From positions 1 through 64,000 of the forward strand of contig DDWZ01000029.1 in assembly GCA_002347095.1 (NCBI GenBank): a DNA stretch of 64,000 nt, given 5' to 3'. The position numbers were made by a program, and so were the translations under genes. Of this stretch, positions 24,773-33,421 are shown piece by piece. A model generated the notes under the pieces. The model saw nothing but the letters and a program-made list of their open reading frames with translations, did not search any database and was not told where the DNA came from. The first letter of the stretch is position 1. The number at the start of each line of letters is the position of its first letter. This stretch comes from Desulfobulbaceae bacterium UBA2273. GTDB lineage: Bacteria; Desulfobacterota; Desulfobulbia; Desulfobulbales; Desulfurivibrionaceae.

Positions 24773-25857
24773 GTTCCTTCGACCCGCTCAAGCCTTATAA
24801 CGATTTGCCGCCCCTGCCGCCGTCCGGTGAGTTGGAATCCAAGGCGGTGCTCAAGAAAGCCATTGCCGCCAACAAGGCCCTTGCTGAACTGAAAGGTGCG
24901 GGGGAACTGATCCCCAACCAGTCCATTCTGATCAAGACCATCGGCTTGCAGGAAGCCAAGCTCTCCTCGGAAATCGAGAATGTCGTCACCACCAACGACG
25001 AGTTGTACTTGGCCTTTGCCAGCGAAGGCCAGCGAACGGACCCACACACCAAAGAGGTCCTGCGCTATCAGGAGGCGCTGTGGCACGGGTACAGCGCCAT
25101 TACCTCCGGCAACCGACCGCTGGCCACCAACCTTTTTGTTGAGATGTACCGGATCATCAAGGAAACCTCCGCCGGTATCCGGGTCACGCCTGGCACCAAG
25201 CTGGCGAACCCGCGCGGCGAGACAATCTACTCCCCGCCCGAAGGGGAAGCGGTCATCCGCGATAAGCTGGCCAACCTGGAAAAGTTCATCCATGCCCAAG
25301 ACGATCTTGATCCGCTGGTCAAGCTGGCGGTGATGCACTACCAGTTCGAGGCAATCCACCCCTTCACCGACGGCAATGGCAGAACCGGGCGTATCCTGAA
25401 CATCCTGTATCTGGTTGAGCGCGGCTTGCTGGACATTCCGGTACTGTATCTCAGCCGCTATATCATCGACCACAAAGGCGACTACTATCTGAAGTTACGG
25501 AGGGTAACGGAATCAGGGGAGTGGGAACCGTGGCTGCTGTACATGCTGGAAGCGGTGGAACAAATGGCGGCCAGAACGCGGGAACAAATCCTCGCCGTCC
25601 GGCGCCTGATGCTGGAGAGCGCCGAGCGGGTGAGGCAGGAGTTGCCCAAGGTGTACTCCAAGGATTTGCTGGAAATCCTGTTCCGTCTGCCGTATCGCAA
25701 GATTCGCTTTCTTGAGGAGGCGGGCATTGCCCAGCGCAAGACAGCCTCCTTTTATCTGCGGGAACTCGCACGGATTGGCCTGTTGCACCCCGTCAAGGCG
25801 GGGCGGGAGATTTACTATGTCAACAAGGCGCTCCTTAAGGCGTTGGTTTCCCCCTGA
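24769..25857 (+). CDS. Fic-domain protein (AMP-transferase type) with C-terminal winged helix
   Basis: 362 residues; GTG start at 24769 overlaps the mod stop by four bases, so it is translationally coupled. The Fic core 'HPFTDGNGRTGR' (197-208) is complete and should transfer AMP or a similar group to a protein hydroxyl. An N-terminal inhibitory helix 'SSEIEN' (66-71) matches (S/T)xxxE(G/N), so activity is likely self-restrained. The C-terminal ~60 residues ('KIRFLEEAGIAQRKTASFYL') look like a winged helix and may bind DNA. A dyad lies just downstream. Its place between the methyltransferase and nuclease genes suggests a role in controlling the restriction system, which is inference. Confidence 0.93.
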   Translation: MSSFDPLKPYNDLPPLPPSGELESKAVLKKAIAANKALAELKGAGELIPNQSILIKTIGLQEAKLSSEIENVVTTNDELYLAFASEGQRTDPHTKEVLRYQEALWHGYSAITSGNRPLATNLFVEMYRIIKETSAGIRVTPGTKLANPRGETIYSPPEGEAVIRDKLANLEKFIHAQDDLDPLVKLAVMHYQFEAIHPFTDGNGRTGRILNILYLVERGLLDIPVLYLSRYIIDHKGDYYLKLRRVTESGEWEPWLLYMLEAVEQMAARTREQILAVRRLMLESAERVRQELPKVYSKDLLEILFRLPYRKIRFLEEAGIAQRKTASFYLRELARIGLLHPVKAGREIYYVNKALLKALVSP

Positions 25858-25891
25858 ACAGCATGTGGGTCCGCTGTACCTCTATGTTAAA

Positions 25892-25943
25892 TATATGGGT
25901 AAAAAATTAATAATTTTACCCATATAAATGCGATATGGGTAAG
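25892..25943. promoter_or_regulatory. Operator-like dyad with a third half-site upstream of res
   Basis: TATATGGGTAAAA (25892-25904) and TTTTACCCATATA (25914-25926) are perfect 13-base inverted repeats in an AT-rich island; a third copy, GATATGGGTAAG, follows at 25932-25943. It lies between the end of fic and the start of the restriction gene. A regulator, possibly the Fic winged helix, could bind here. Confidence 0.6.
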
Positions 25944-26097
25944 TAAAGCCCAGATATGCGGGGTCTGCCTCAGGGAGTTCTTTTTAGGCACTGCTTGCCT
26001 TTTAAGCAAGGACGAAAAGATAATCCATAAAAATCATAGCGTTACAATTTAGAAGCAAAACCCGTCACCACGACACGGCCCATAAGGAGCGTTAGTA

Positions 26098-28824
26098 ATG
26101 GCCCTTCATAAGGATTTCCTAGCCTCTCCACACGCCATCCTCGACCCAGCCATCCGCTGGTTCCCGGCGGACGAGGCCCTGCGGGCATCAAGTTTTGAAA
26201 AGCTCCTGCCGCCTCTGGTGCCGGAACTGCGTAAACAGGTAAAGGCATGGCGGGACAGCGGCTATACAGGGGCCACGGAAACCAGCCGCAGCCTGCTTGC
26301 CTGGTGGTTCAAGACTCCGCATCTGCTGCCTGCTCCTTATCTCCCCTCGCCCTCTGGGAGAGGGGCCGGGGGAGAGGGTCTGGTCGAATTTCAATATTAT
26401 TTTGCCCAGCGTGAGGCGCTGGAAACCATCATCTATCTCTATGATGTAGTGGGGGTCAAGGACAAGTACGACCTGATGCGTTTCGATCATACCGGCGCGG
26501 TATCCACCGGTATGTTTGACGAGACCTGGCGGCGTTTCGTGGTCAAGATGGCCACCGGTGCGGGCAAAACCAAGGTGATGAGCCTGGTGCTGGCCTGGAG
26601 TTTTTTCCACAAGCTCTACGAGCCGGGATCCGCCCTTGCCCGCAATTTCCTGGTGATCACGCCCAACATCATCGTGCTGGACCGCATCTACAAGGATTTC
26701 CAGGGGCTGAGAATTTTCTTCGAAGACCCGGTGCTGCCGGACAATGGGGTGGATGGGCGGAATTGGCGGGATGATTTTCAGCTTACCCTGCATGTGCAGG
26801 ATGAGGTGCGCATCACCCGCCCGGTGGGCAATATCTTCCTGACCAATATCCATCGCGTGTACGCGGGCGAAGACATCCCGCCCTCGCCCGATGACGACAA
26901 CACCATGGATTATTTTCTGGGCAAGCGGCCCAGCGGGGCAACCACCGATTCCAAGGTGGATTTGGGTATGATCGTGCGGGACATCGATGAGCTGATGGTC
27001 CTCAACGACGAGGCCCATCATATTCACGACAAAAAACTGGCCTGGTTCAAGTCCATCGAGGATATCCACAACCGCTTGCTGCAAAAGGGCGATGCCTTGA
27101 GCCTCCAGGTGGATGTGACCGCCACGCCCAAACACAATAACGGCGCGATCTTTGTGCAAACCATAGCCGATTATCCGCTGGTTGAAGCGATCTCCCAAAA
27201 CGTGGTCAAACATCCGGTGGTTCCCGATGCTGCCAGTCGCGCCAAACTCACGGAGCGTCAAAGCGCCAAGTACACCGAGAAGTATGCCGACTACATCAAT
27301 TTGGGCGTGGTGGAGTGGCGTAAGGCGTATGCCGAGCATGAAAAGCTGGGCAAGAAGGCCATCTTGTTCGTGATGACCGATGACACCAAGAATTGCGACG
27401 ACGTGGCTGAGTACCTGAAGGGAAACTATCCTGAATTAGCCGGGAAGGACGCAGTGCTGGTGATCCACACCAAGGACAACGGCGAGATTTCCGAGGCCGC
27501 CTCCGGGAAAAAGAAGGAGGAATTGGAACTCCTGCGCCGACAGGCAAACGAGATCGACAGCCTGGAGAGCCCCTATAAAGCCATCGTCTCGGTACTGATG
27601 CTGAAAGAGGGTTGGGACGTGAAAAATGTCACCACCATTGTGGGCCTGCGCGCCTATGCGGCCAAGAGCAACATCCTGCCCGAGCAGACCTTGGGGCGCG
27701 GCCTGCGCAAGATGTACGCCGGTGGCATCGAGGAATACGTCAGCGTGGTGGGCACCGACGCCTTCATGGATTTTGTCGAGTCCATTCAGGCCGAGGGCGT
27801 GGTGCTGGAGCGCAAACCTATGGGCGAGGGCACCGGACCCAAGACGCCGCTGGTGGTGGAGATAGACACGGACAACGAGAAGAAGGATATCGAGGCCCTG
27901 GATATAGAAATTCCGGTGCTGACGCCGCGCGTGTACCGGGAATACAAAAATCTGGAGCATCTGGAGTTGGGTGCCTTGGGCGCTGGGCGGGTGACCTATC
28001 AGCAGTTCAGCGAAGAGGAGCAGCGGGAGATTGTCTTTAAGGATATCACCACCGGCGAGGTGACGCATACCACCATCCTCGAGACGGCGGGGATTGCCGA
28101 TTATCGCAGTGTGATCGGCTATTTTGCCCGAGCCCTCATGAAAGACCTGCGCCTGGTGAGCGGCTATGATGTGCTGTACGGCAAGATCAAGGTCTTTGTG
28201 CGGGATGAGTTGTTCGACCGGCAGGTGGAACTGGAAGACCCGAATACCCTGCGGAATTTGTCGGAGCTGGCCGCCACCAAAATTTTATTTGAAAGCTTCA
28301 AGAAGGCCATTAACGCGCTCACCGTGCGAGATAAGGGAGACGCCGAGATACGGGACACGATCAAGCTGCGGCAAACCCGACCTTTTGTGGCGAAGGATCA
28401 GGGCTATCTTGTCCCGAAGAAAAGCATTTTCAACAAGATCATCGGCGACAGTCATTTTGAGCTGCTTTTCGCCGGGTTTCTCGAAGGCTGCGATGATGTG
28501 ATATCCTACGCCAAAAATTATCTGGCCGTTCATTTCAAGCTGGATTACGTGAATGCGGACGGGGATATCTCCAACTACTACCCGGATTTTTTGGTGAAGC
28601 TGTCTGCCAAGGAGATTTTCATTGTCGAAACCAAAGGGCAGGAAGACCTGGATGTACCGCTCAAAATGGCAAGACTTCGCCAGTGGTGCGAGGACATCAA
28701 TCAGGCGCAAAAGCAGGTGAGGTACGGTTTCGTGTATGTGGATCAGGAGAGTTTTGAGAAGTACAAGCCCAACTCCTTCCGGAAGCTGGTTGATGGGTTT
28801 CGAGAATATACAGGGAAAGGTTGA
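26098..28824 (+). CDS. Type III-like restriction subunit: DEAD helicase plus nuclease (Res)
   Basis: 908 residues. Superfamily-2 helicase motifs: Walker A 'MATGAGKT' (to 158), 'FLVITPNIIVLDR', DEAH box 'LNDEAHH', 'VDVTATP', and motif VI 'QTLGRGLRK'. A C-terminal nuclease follows with 'YYPDFLVKL' and 'IVETKG', the PD-(D/E)xK pattern, near residues 837-856. Length is normal for a Res subunit. A palindromic repeat is inserted in frame at residues about 81-96 (26341-26379). ATG at 26098 follows TAAGGAGC. It works with the upstream methyltransferase; the 240-base gap between fic and this gene holds the operator-like dyad, so it may have its own promoter. Confidence 0.92.
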   Translation: MALHKDFLASPHAILDPAIRWFPADEALRASSFEKLLPPLVPELRKQVKAWRDSGYTGATETSRSLLAWWFKTPHLLPAPYLPSPSGRGAGGEGLVEFQYYFAQREALETIIYLYDVVGVKDKYDLMRFDHTGAVSTGMFDETWRRFVVKMATGAGKTKVMSLVLAWSFFHKLYEPGSALARNFLVITPNIIVLDRIYKDFQGLRIFFEDPVLPDNGVDGRNWRDDFQLTLHVQDEVRITRPVGNIFLTNIHRVYAGEDIPPSPDDDNTMDYFLGKRPSGATTDSKVDLGMIVRDIDELMVLNDEAHHIHDKKLAWFKSIEDIHNRLLQKGDALSLQVDVTATPKHNNGAIFVQTIADYPLVEAISQNVVKHPVVPDAASRAKLTERQSAKYTEKYADYINLGVVEWRKAYAEHEKLGKKAILFVMTDDTKNCDDVAEYLKGNYPELAGKDAVLVIHTKDNGEISEAASGKKKEELELLRRQANEIDSLESPYKAIVSVLMLKEGWDVKNVTTIVGLRAYAAKSNILPEQTLGRGLRKMYAGGIEEYVSVVGTDAFMDFVESIQAEGVVLERKPMGEGTGPKTPLVVEIDTDNEKKDIEALDIEIPVLTPRVYREYKNLEHLELGALGAGRVTYQQFSEEEQREIVFKDITTGEVTHTTILETAGIADYRSVIGYFARALMKDLRLVSGYDVLYGKIKVFVRDELFDRQVELEDPNTLRNLSELAATKILFESFKKAINALTVRDKGDAEIRDTIKLRQTRPFVAKDQGYLVPKKSIFNKIIGDSHFELLFAGFLEGCDDVISYAKNYLAVHFKLDYVNADGDISNYYPDFLVKLSAKEIFIVETKGQEDLDVPLKMARLRQWCEDINQAQKQVRYGFVYVDQESFEKYKPNSFRKLVDGFREYTGKG
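26341..26379 (-). repeat. Palindromic repeat inserted in frame in res
   Basis: CTCCCCTCGCCCTCTGGGAG through GGGGGAGAGGG, coding for 'LPSPSGRGAGGEG'. It is the inverse of the repeat at 24542-24582 with a short deletion in the loop. The helicase frame stays open. Confidence 0.85.
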
Positions 28825-28946
28825 AAATTTTGAGTCCCAAGGGCCGGATTTGGCAAATATCGTCGCGGATGTTGTAGCTCTGATTTCGAAAAGGATCCGG
28901 GCGCAGCGCCCTTAGAGCAATCAGAGAAGAAAATAATGGAGTTCCC

Positions 28947-29648
28947 ATGCAGCAAGGCACACTCCGGCTGGCCGGAAAAATCTTTGTTATGGCCCTGTGT
29001 GTTTCCGGCTGCGCTCACCACGAATCTGTGGCAGATCTTCCCGAGGGCCGGGAAACGGCGCGGGAGACAAGGGTTTCTGCTGCCGCCCCAACCCAGAGCA
29101 GTCTCCCCCTGGTCCCGCCACGCGAGCCGCTCTCTGAGCAGGATTCCGGGCCGGAGGAATTCATCGCCTCCCTAGTGAGCCGGGGGCGTGCTACCCCGGA
29201 GTGCTTTCAGTTGCGGCCCGGAAACGGAGGTGGCAAACAGGCAAAGGCGCGACGCTGCGAGCCCCAGAGCCTCCCCTTTGCCCGCTGCCGGAGCGGGATC
29301 GACAGTTGCCGCCTGGGTCACGAAAACGGCCCCCTCACCTGGTTTGCCTGTGAAAAAGCACGCGGCAACACCTCGCTTACTCCCCGGTCCGGCAGTATCC
29401 TCATCCTTGCTGCCAATACCCGGCGCAAGATGCCCACCGGTCATGTCGCCTATGTCGAGCAGGCGAGTCCTCAAAGCGGTACGGTCTACCGGCTTGTTTT
29501 TAGCCACACCAACTACGATCGCCGCTGCAGCCTGGAAACCAACATCGAGGCCACCTACGACAGCGCGGCCCGTACCCTGGACATCCACGGCGGCGCCTGG
29601 CAGGCCTGGGGAAAAGGGCTGCCGGTGGCCGGGTTTATTCTGGAATGA
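28947..29648 (+). CDS. Lipoprotein with CHAP-like C-terminal domain
   Basis: 233 residues. Lipobox VSGC at the end of the signal peptide (Cys at about residue 22) predicts a lipid-anchored envelope protein. A low-complexity Pro/Ser/Glu linker follows. The C-terminal part has 'GHVAYVEQ' and 'FSHTNYD', which resemble the His-centred half of CHAP (amidase/peptidase) domains, and several Cys. I cannot point to the catalytic Cys with certainty, so enzymatic activity is doubtful. It lies between res and the oxyanion-sensing gene set, in the same direction, without an obvious link to either. Confidence 0.6.
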   Translation: MQQGTLRLAGKIFVMALCVSGCAHHESVADLPEGRETARETRVSAAAPTQSSLPLVPPREPLSEQDSGPEEFIASLVSRGRATPECFQLRPGNGGGKQAKARRCEPQSLPFARCRSGIDSCRLGHENGPLTWFACEKARGNTSLTPRSGSILILAANTRRKMPTGHVAYVEQASPQSGTVYRLVFSHTNYDRRCSLETNIEATYDSAARTLDIHGGAWQAWGKGLPVAGFILE

Positions 29649-29706
29649 TATGCGGCAGGGTGTTTTTTGATGAAAAAACCATAAACCCAGTGTGATATAT
29701 TCTGTC

Positions 29707-30633
29707 ATGACCGTGTTCACGCAAAAAAAGTCTGGCTGTGTCTGGCGCAAGGCCATGTGTATGGGGCTTCTTTTTTTTCTACTGATCGGCTGCGAAGGTG
29801 GGCAGCAGGAAAAGGTGGAGCAGGAGCGCCTGGTCCGGCTGGACAACCTCCAGCAGCTCCCGGCGGGGCAAGTCGAGCCGGATTCGCAAGCGCTGCGGAT
29901 CGGGGTGGGGGCCATTCTTTCTCCTCAGGGCACGGCGCTTTCCTACCAGCCGCTCATCGATTATCTGGGCCGCAAAATGGGCAAACCGGCAATCCTGGTG
30001 CAGCGCAAAACCTACCAGGAGCTGAACGACCTGCTGGCCAGAAACGTGGTGGATCTCGGCTTCATCTGCACCGGGGCTTATGTTGAAGGCGCCCGGAAAG
30101 AGGCGATGTCGCTGCTGGTTGTCCCGCGGATCAACGGCAAGACCACCTACCGGGCCTTTATCATCGTGCCTGCCGCTTCCCCGGTCCGGGAATTTCCCGA
30201 CCTGCGCGGTAAGGTGTTTGCTTTTACCGATCCGCTTTCCAACACCGGCTATCTCTACCCCCTCTCGCTGTTGCAGGGCATGGGGCAGCAGCCGGAAACC
30301 TTTTTCGGTCGGACGATTTTCACTTACAGCCACGACCGTTCCATGGCTGCGGTGATGGAAGGCATCGCGGATGGCGCTTCGGTGGACAGTCTGGTCTATG
30401 AATTCGCCAGCAGGCGCAATCCGGAAATTGCCAGGCAGACCAAGGTGATCTGGGAATCGCGCGATTTCGGCATCCCCCCGGTGGTGGTGCCGCGCAGCAT
30501 TTCCCAGGAAAAGAAAGCCTTGTTGAAGGAGCTGCTCCTCGGTCTGCATCATGATGTGGAAGGTGAAAAAGCCCTGGCCGTGCTTGGGGTGGAACGTTTC
30601 GTGGAGCCCGCGCCAGGGTTGTATGGATTTTAA
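29707..30633 (+). CDS. PhnD/AioX-type periplasmic binding lipoprotein
   Basis: 308 residues from the ATG at 29707 (a GTG at 29692 and ATGs at 29755/29761 are alternatives). Lipobox 'LLIGC' predicts a lipid-anchored periplasmic protein. The fold is that of phosphate/phosphonate-type binding proteins: 'LRIGVGAILSPQGT', 'YQPLIDYLGRKMGK', 'LLARNVVDLGFICTGAYV', 'FTDPLSNTGYLYPL', 'SVDSLVYEF'. Proteins of this type (AioX, ArxX, ArrT) sense arsenic oxyanions when encoded with a kinase and regulator. Here the kinase follows within 11 bases and there are no transporter genes, so a sensory role is likely. The bound oxyanion is inferred from context. Confidence 0.85.
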   Translation: MTVFTQKKSGCVWRKAMCMGLLFFLLIGCEGGQQEKVEQERLVRLDNLQQLPAGQVEPDSQALRIGVGAILSPQGTALSYQPLIDYLGRKMGKPAILVQRKTYQELNDLLARNVVDLGFICTGAYVEGARKEAMSLLVVPRINGKTTYRAFIIVPAASPVREFPDLRGKVFAFTDPLSNTGYLYPLSLLQGMGQQPETFFGRTIFTYSHDRSMAAVMEGIADGASVDSLVYEFASRRNPEIARQTKVIWESRDFGIPPVVVPRSISQEKKALLKELLLGLHHDVEGEKALAVLGVERFVEPAPGLYGF

Positions 30634-30643
30634 GGAGACTCCC

Positions 30644-32110
30644 GTGGCTGTTGCCCTGCTTCCTGTGACCGCGTTTTTCCGGCAAGCCGCGTATAAAGCC
30701 AGGGCCGTTCTGCTCAGCGTGCCGCTGAAGCTGAAGATTCTTGGTTTGGCCCTGACTCTGATCCTGCTCTTTGGCGCGGTCACCATTTATAAGGTGCAGG
30801 TGGCGCTCAGCGAGAACTTCGATGCCTTCCTCCGGGAAGAGAGCCGCTTCGTGGCCACGGAACTTTCCTATCAAACCCACGATTATCTGCTAATCAACGA
30901 TGTCTACGGCTTGACTCAGATGCTCAGGAACACGGTGCAGAATCGTCCGGACCTGCGCTATGTTTTTGTCCGCAACACCCATGGGCAGGTGGTGGCCCAC
31001 ACCTTTGGGGGCGGGTTTCCTGCTGATCTGCTGAAAACTCCCCCCGGCCTTTTGCCGCAGGGATCAGAGCCGAAACTGCTCCGCACCAATGAGGGAAATA
31101 TTTGGGAGGCGGCGGCGGGCATTAGCAACGGCAACGAGGGTGCGGTGGTGGTCGGAGTGAAGGGCGACAGCCTGCGCCGCCAGATTGGGGCGATCACCGG
31201 CTCCCTTGCCCGGACCACCTTGCTGGTTGCAATATTCGGGGTGCTCTTGTCCCTGGGACTGACCTGGATTATCACCAAGCCCGTAACCAGGCTGCTCGAA
31301 GCCACCCGGGCCGTGCGGCGGGGGGATTATTCCATGAATCCGGCTCCGACGGAAAGCCAGGATGAACTTGGCAAACTCATGGAAGGCTTCAACGCCATGG
31401 TGTTTTCCTTGGCCAGTGCGGATAAGGCCCGCTTGGAAAAGGAGCATCTCCAACGGGATTTCCTGCATCGGGTCATGGCCGGTCAGGAGGGGGAAAGAAA
31501 ACGGATCGCCCGCGAACTCCACGACCAGACCGGCCAGGCGCTGGCTTCGGTCATGGTTGATCTCAAGATGCTGGAAAACGCAAAAAACGAGAACGAAATC
31601 CGCCAGAGCATCGGCCGGTTGCGAAAGGCCATAACCGAGGAGATGGAGGCGATCCATGATCTGGCAGTGGCGCTGCGGCCCAGCGTACTGGACGATCTCG
31701 GCCTGGTTCCGGCGGTGGAGATGCTGGTTCGGGGGTTCATCAGCCGCCACTCCATCCCGGTGGAGCTGACCATCATCGGCTTTGCCGAGAAGAGGGCGGA
31801 TGGTTGCACGGAAACGTGCGTTTATCGGATTATTCAGGAAGCCCTCGCCAATGTGGCGCGGCATGCCCGGGCCACTGCGGTGAGCGTGCTTCTGGAATGG
31901 CGCGGGGAAAAAATCCGGGGCGTAATCGAGGATAACGGAATCGGTTTCGTGCCGGAGTTGGTCGATTCCAAGACCAAGCTCGGGGTGCTGGGAATGCGGG
32001 AGCGGACTCAGTTGCTGCAAGGGTCTTTCCGGGTTGAAAGCAGTCCGGGCGAGGGCGCCATGCTGGTTTTTGAAATGCCTGCCAAGGCGGGGGTCTGCCA
32101 TGAACAATGA
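30644..32110 (+). CDS. Membrane sensor histidine kinase (HisKA_3 type)
   Basis: 488 residues. The GTG at 30644 is chosen because AAGGAG (30632-30637) precedes it; it starts 11 bases after the binding-protein stop. Membrane helices at about 31-50 and 190-211 bracket a ~140-residue periplasmic domain. HAMP follows, then the dimerisation/phosphoacceptor box 'RKRIARELHDQTGQAL' with His293, and an ATPase domain ending in 'GMRERTQLLQGSFRVESSPG'. It pairs with the NarL-type regulator whose start overlaps its end by 11 bases. The upstream periplasmic protein probably delivers the signal, as AioX does to AioS. Confidence 0.92.
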   Translation: MAVALLPVTAFFRQAAYKARAVLLSVPLKLKILGLALTLILLFGAVTIYKVQVALSENFDAFLREESRFVATELSYQTHDYLLINDVYGLTQMLRNTVQNRPDLRYVFVRNTHGQVVAHTFGGGFPADLLKTPPGLLPQGSEPKLLRTNEGNIWEAAAGISNGNEGAVVVGVKGDSLRRQIGAITGSLARTTLLVAIFGVLLSLGLTWIITKPVTRLLEATRAVRRGDYSMNPAPTESQDELGKLMEGFNAMVFSLASADKARLEKEHLQRDFLHRVMAGQEGERKRIARELHDQTGQALASVMVDLKMLENAKNENEIRQSIGRLRKAITEEMEAIHDLAVALRPSVLDDLGLVPAVEMLVRGFISRHSIPVELTIIGFAEKRADGCTETCVYRIIQEALANVARHARATAVSVLLEWRGEKIRGVIEDNGIGFVPELVDSKTKLGVLGMRERTQLLQGSFRVESSPGEGAMLVFEMPAKAGVCHEQ

Positions 32111-32756
32111 ACTGATCCGGATTTTGGTGGTCGATGATCATCCGGTGCTTCTCTCCGGTTTGAGCCTGCTGCTCAATGCCGAACCGGACATGGAGGTGGC
32201 GGGTACGGCCGATTCGGGGCCCAAGGCCTTGGCGCTTACCAAGGAACTGCAACCGGACATCGTGCTCCTCGATATCTCCCTGCCGGGAACCAGCGGGCTC
32301 CTGCTCCTGCCGGAGATCTTGCGGCAGGGGCAGAAGACCTGCGTCCTCATGCTGACCATGCATGAGGACCATCAGTATCTCAAGGAAGCCGTGGCCAAGG
32401 GTGCCAAAGGCTTTATTCTCAAAAAATGTCTGGATGTCGATCTGCTCTACGCAATCCGTTCGGTGATGCGGGGGCAGATATACATCCATCCCGCCATGAT
32501 GCCGGATATCCTGGCCGAGCAGGACAAGGGAACAGCCTCCCCCGAGGAGATGCTCTGGCTCTCGCTCAGTAACCGGGAGCAGCAGGTCATGCTTGCGGTG
32601 GCCATGGGGTTCACGAGCAGAGAGATCGCCGAGCAGCATTTCTTGAGTGAAAAAACCGTGGCCACCTATCGTTCCAGAGCCATGGCCAAGCTTGGCCTGG
32701 AAACCAGGGCCGAGCTGGTTGAGTTTGTTTCCCGCCAAAAACGTTCCGCAAAATAG
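32100..32756 (+). CDS. NarL/FixJ-family response regulator
   Basis: 218 residues. Receiver domain with 'VVDDHPVLLSG' (acidic pair 12-13) and phosphoacceptor Asp58 in 'VLLDISLPG'; C-terminal LuxR helix-turn-helix 'LSNREQQVMLAVAMG' and 'LSEKTVATYRSRAMAKLGL'. The ATG at 32100 overlaps the kinase stop by 11 bases. It closes the three-gene sensing unit; a hairpin follows. The obvious target is the MOSC-molybdoenzyme operon that starts 175 bases downstream, but no binding site is proven. Confidence 0.95.
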   Translation: MNNELIRILVVDDHPVLLSGLSLLLNAEPDMEVAGTADSGPKALALTKELQPDIVLLDISLPGTSGLLLLPEILRQGQKTCVLMLTMHEDHQYLKEAVAKGAKGFILKKCLDVDLLYAIRSVMRGQIYIHPAMMPDILAEQDKGTASPEEMLWLSLSNREQQVMLAVAMGFTSREIAEQHFLSEKTVATYRSRAMAKLGLETRAELVEFVSRQKRSAK

Positions 32757-32760
32757 CCCG

Positions 32761-32787
32761 TTTTCCTGACAGACGGTTGTCGGGAAA
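32761..32787 (+). terminator. Hairpin after the response regulator
   Basis: TTTTCC-t-GACA pairs with TGTC-g-GGAAAA around the loop gacggt. Little T-run follows, so it may be a weak terminator or mRNA-end stabiliser separating the sensing genes from the MOSC gene. Confidence 0.5.
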
Positions 32788-32930
32788 ATCCCTACAAAGA
32801 AATCAAAAAATCCCCGCTTGTTTTCCTTTTCCGCTTCCCCTATCCTAATCTGTAATCGGAGGTGTTCCGGCTTTTTTTGTGCTCCCGGCCTGTGGTCAAA
32901 GGCCGTTTCATCAATACACGAGAGGTGCTC

Positions 32931-33389
32931 ATGGGCGTGGTGGAAGCGGTTTGTATCAGCGAAAAAAAAGGCATGGTGAAAAAAGAGGTTTCCGAGATTC
33001 TCCTGGAGGAAAACTGGGGAATCACCGGGGATGCCCATGCCGGGATCTGGCACCGGCAGGTTTCCCTGCTGGCCGGGGAAAGCATCGATGCGGTGAAGAA
33101 AAAGATGCCCCACCTGAAGCACGGGGTTTTTGCCGAAAACATCGTCTCCCGGGGCTTGGATTTGATGGCCCTTGCCATCGGCGACCGGTTGGTGATCGAC
33201 GGCCAGGTGGTGCTCGAAGTCACCCAGATCGGCAAGGAATGCCACAATGCCGGTTGCGCCATCAAGAGGGCCACCGGGGACTGCATCATGCCCAAGGAAG
33301 GCATCTTCACCAAGGTCATCCACGGCGGGGTCGTCAAGGCCGGTCTTGCCATTGAAATAGAACGCATTACTCAGAGGCAACACGGGTAG
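32931..33389 (+). CDS. MOSC-domain protein
   Basis: 152 residues; ATG at 32931 after GAGAGGTG. Single MOSC domain: 'GDAHAGIWHRQVSLLAGES', 'HGVFAENIV', 'LAIGDRLVIDGQVVLEVTQIGKECH' with the conserved Cys. MOSC proteins handle sulfur for molybdenum cofactor or bind related ligands. It ends 32 bases before the molybdoenzyme gene with no terminator between, so it is likely the first gene of that operon and may mature or sulfurate the cofactor. That role is inferred. Confidence 0.88.
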   Translation: MGVVEAVCISEKKGMVKKEVSEILLEENWGITGDAHAGIWHRQVSLLAGESIDAVKKKMPHLKHGVFAENIVSRGLDLMALAIGDRLVIDGQVVLEVTQIGKECHNAGCAIKRATGDCIMPKEGIFTKVIHGGVVKAGLAIEIERITQRQHG

Positions 33390-33421
33390 CATAGCCTGAA
33401 GCACACAAAGGAGAAAAACGC

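Noticed and set aside
22472..28824. BREX or DISARM defence system
   Set aside because: A methyltransferase and helicase are present, but no PglZ, BrxC, PLD or DUF1998 genes; motif order and the helicase-nuclease fusion fit a type III restriction system.
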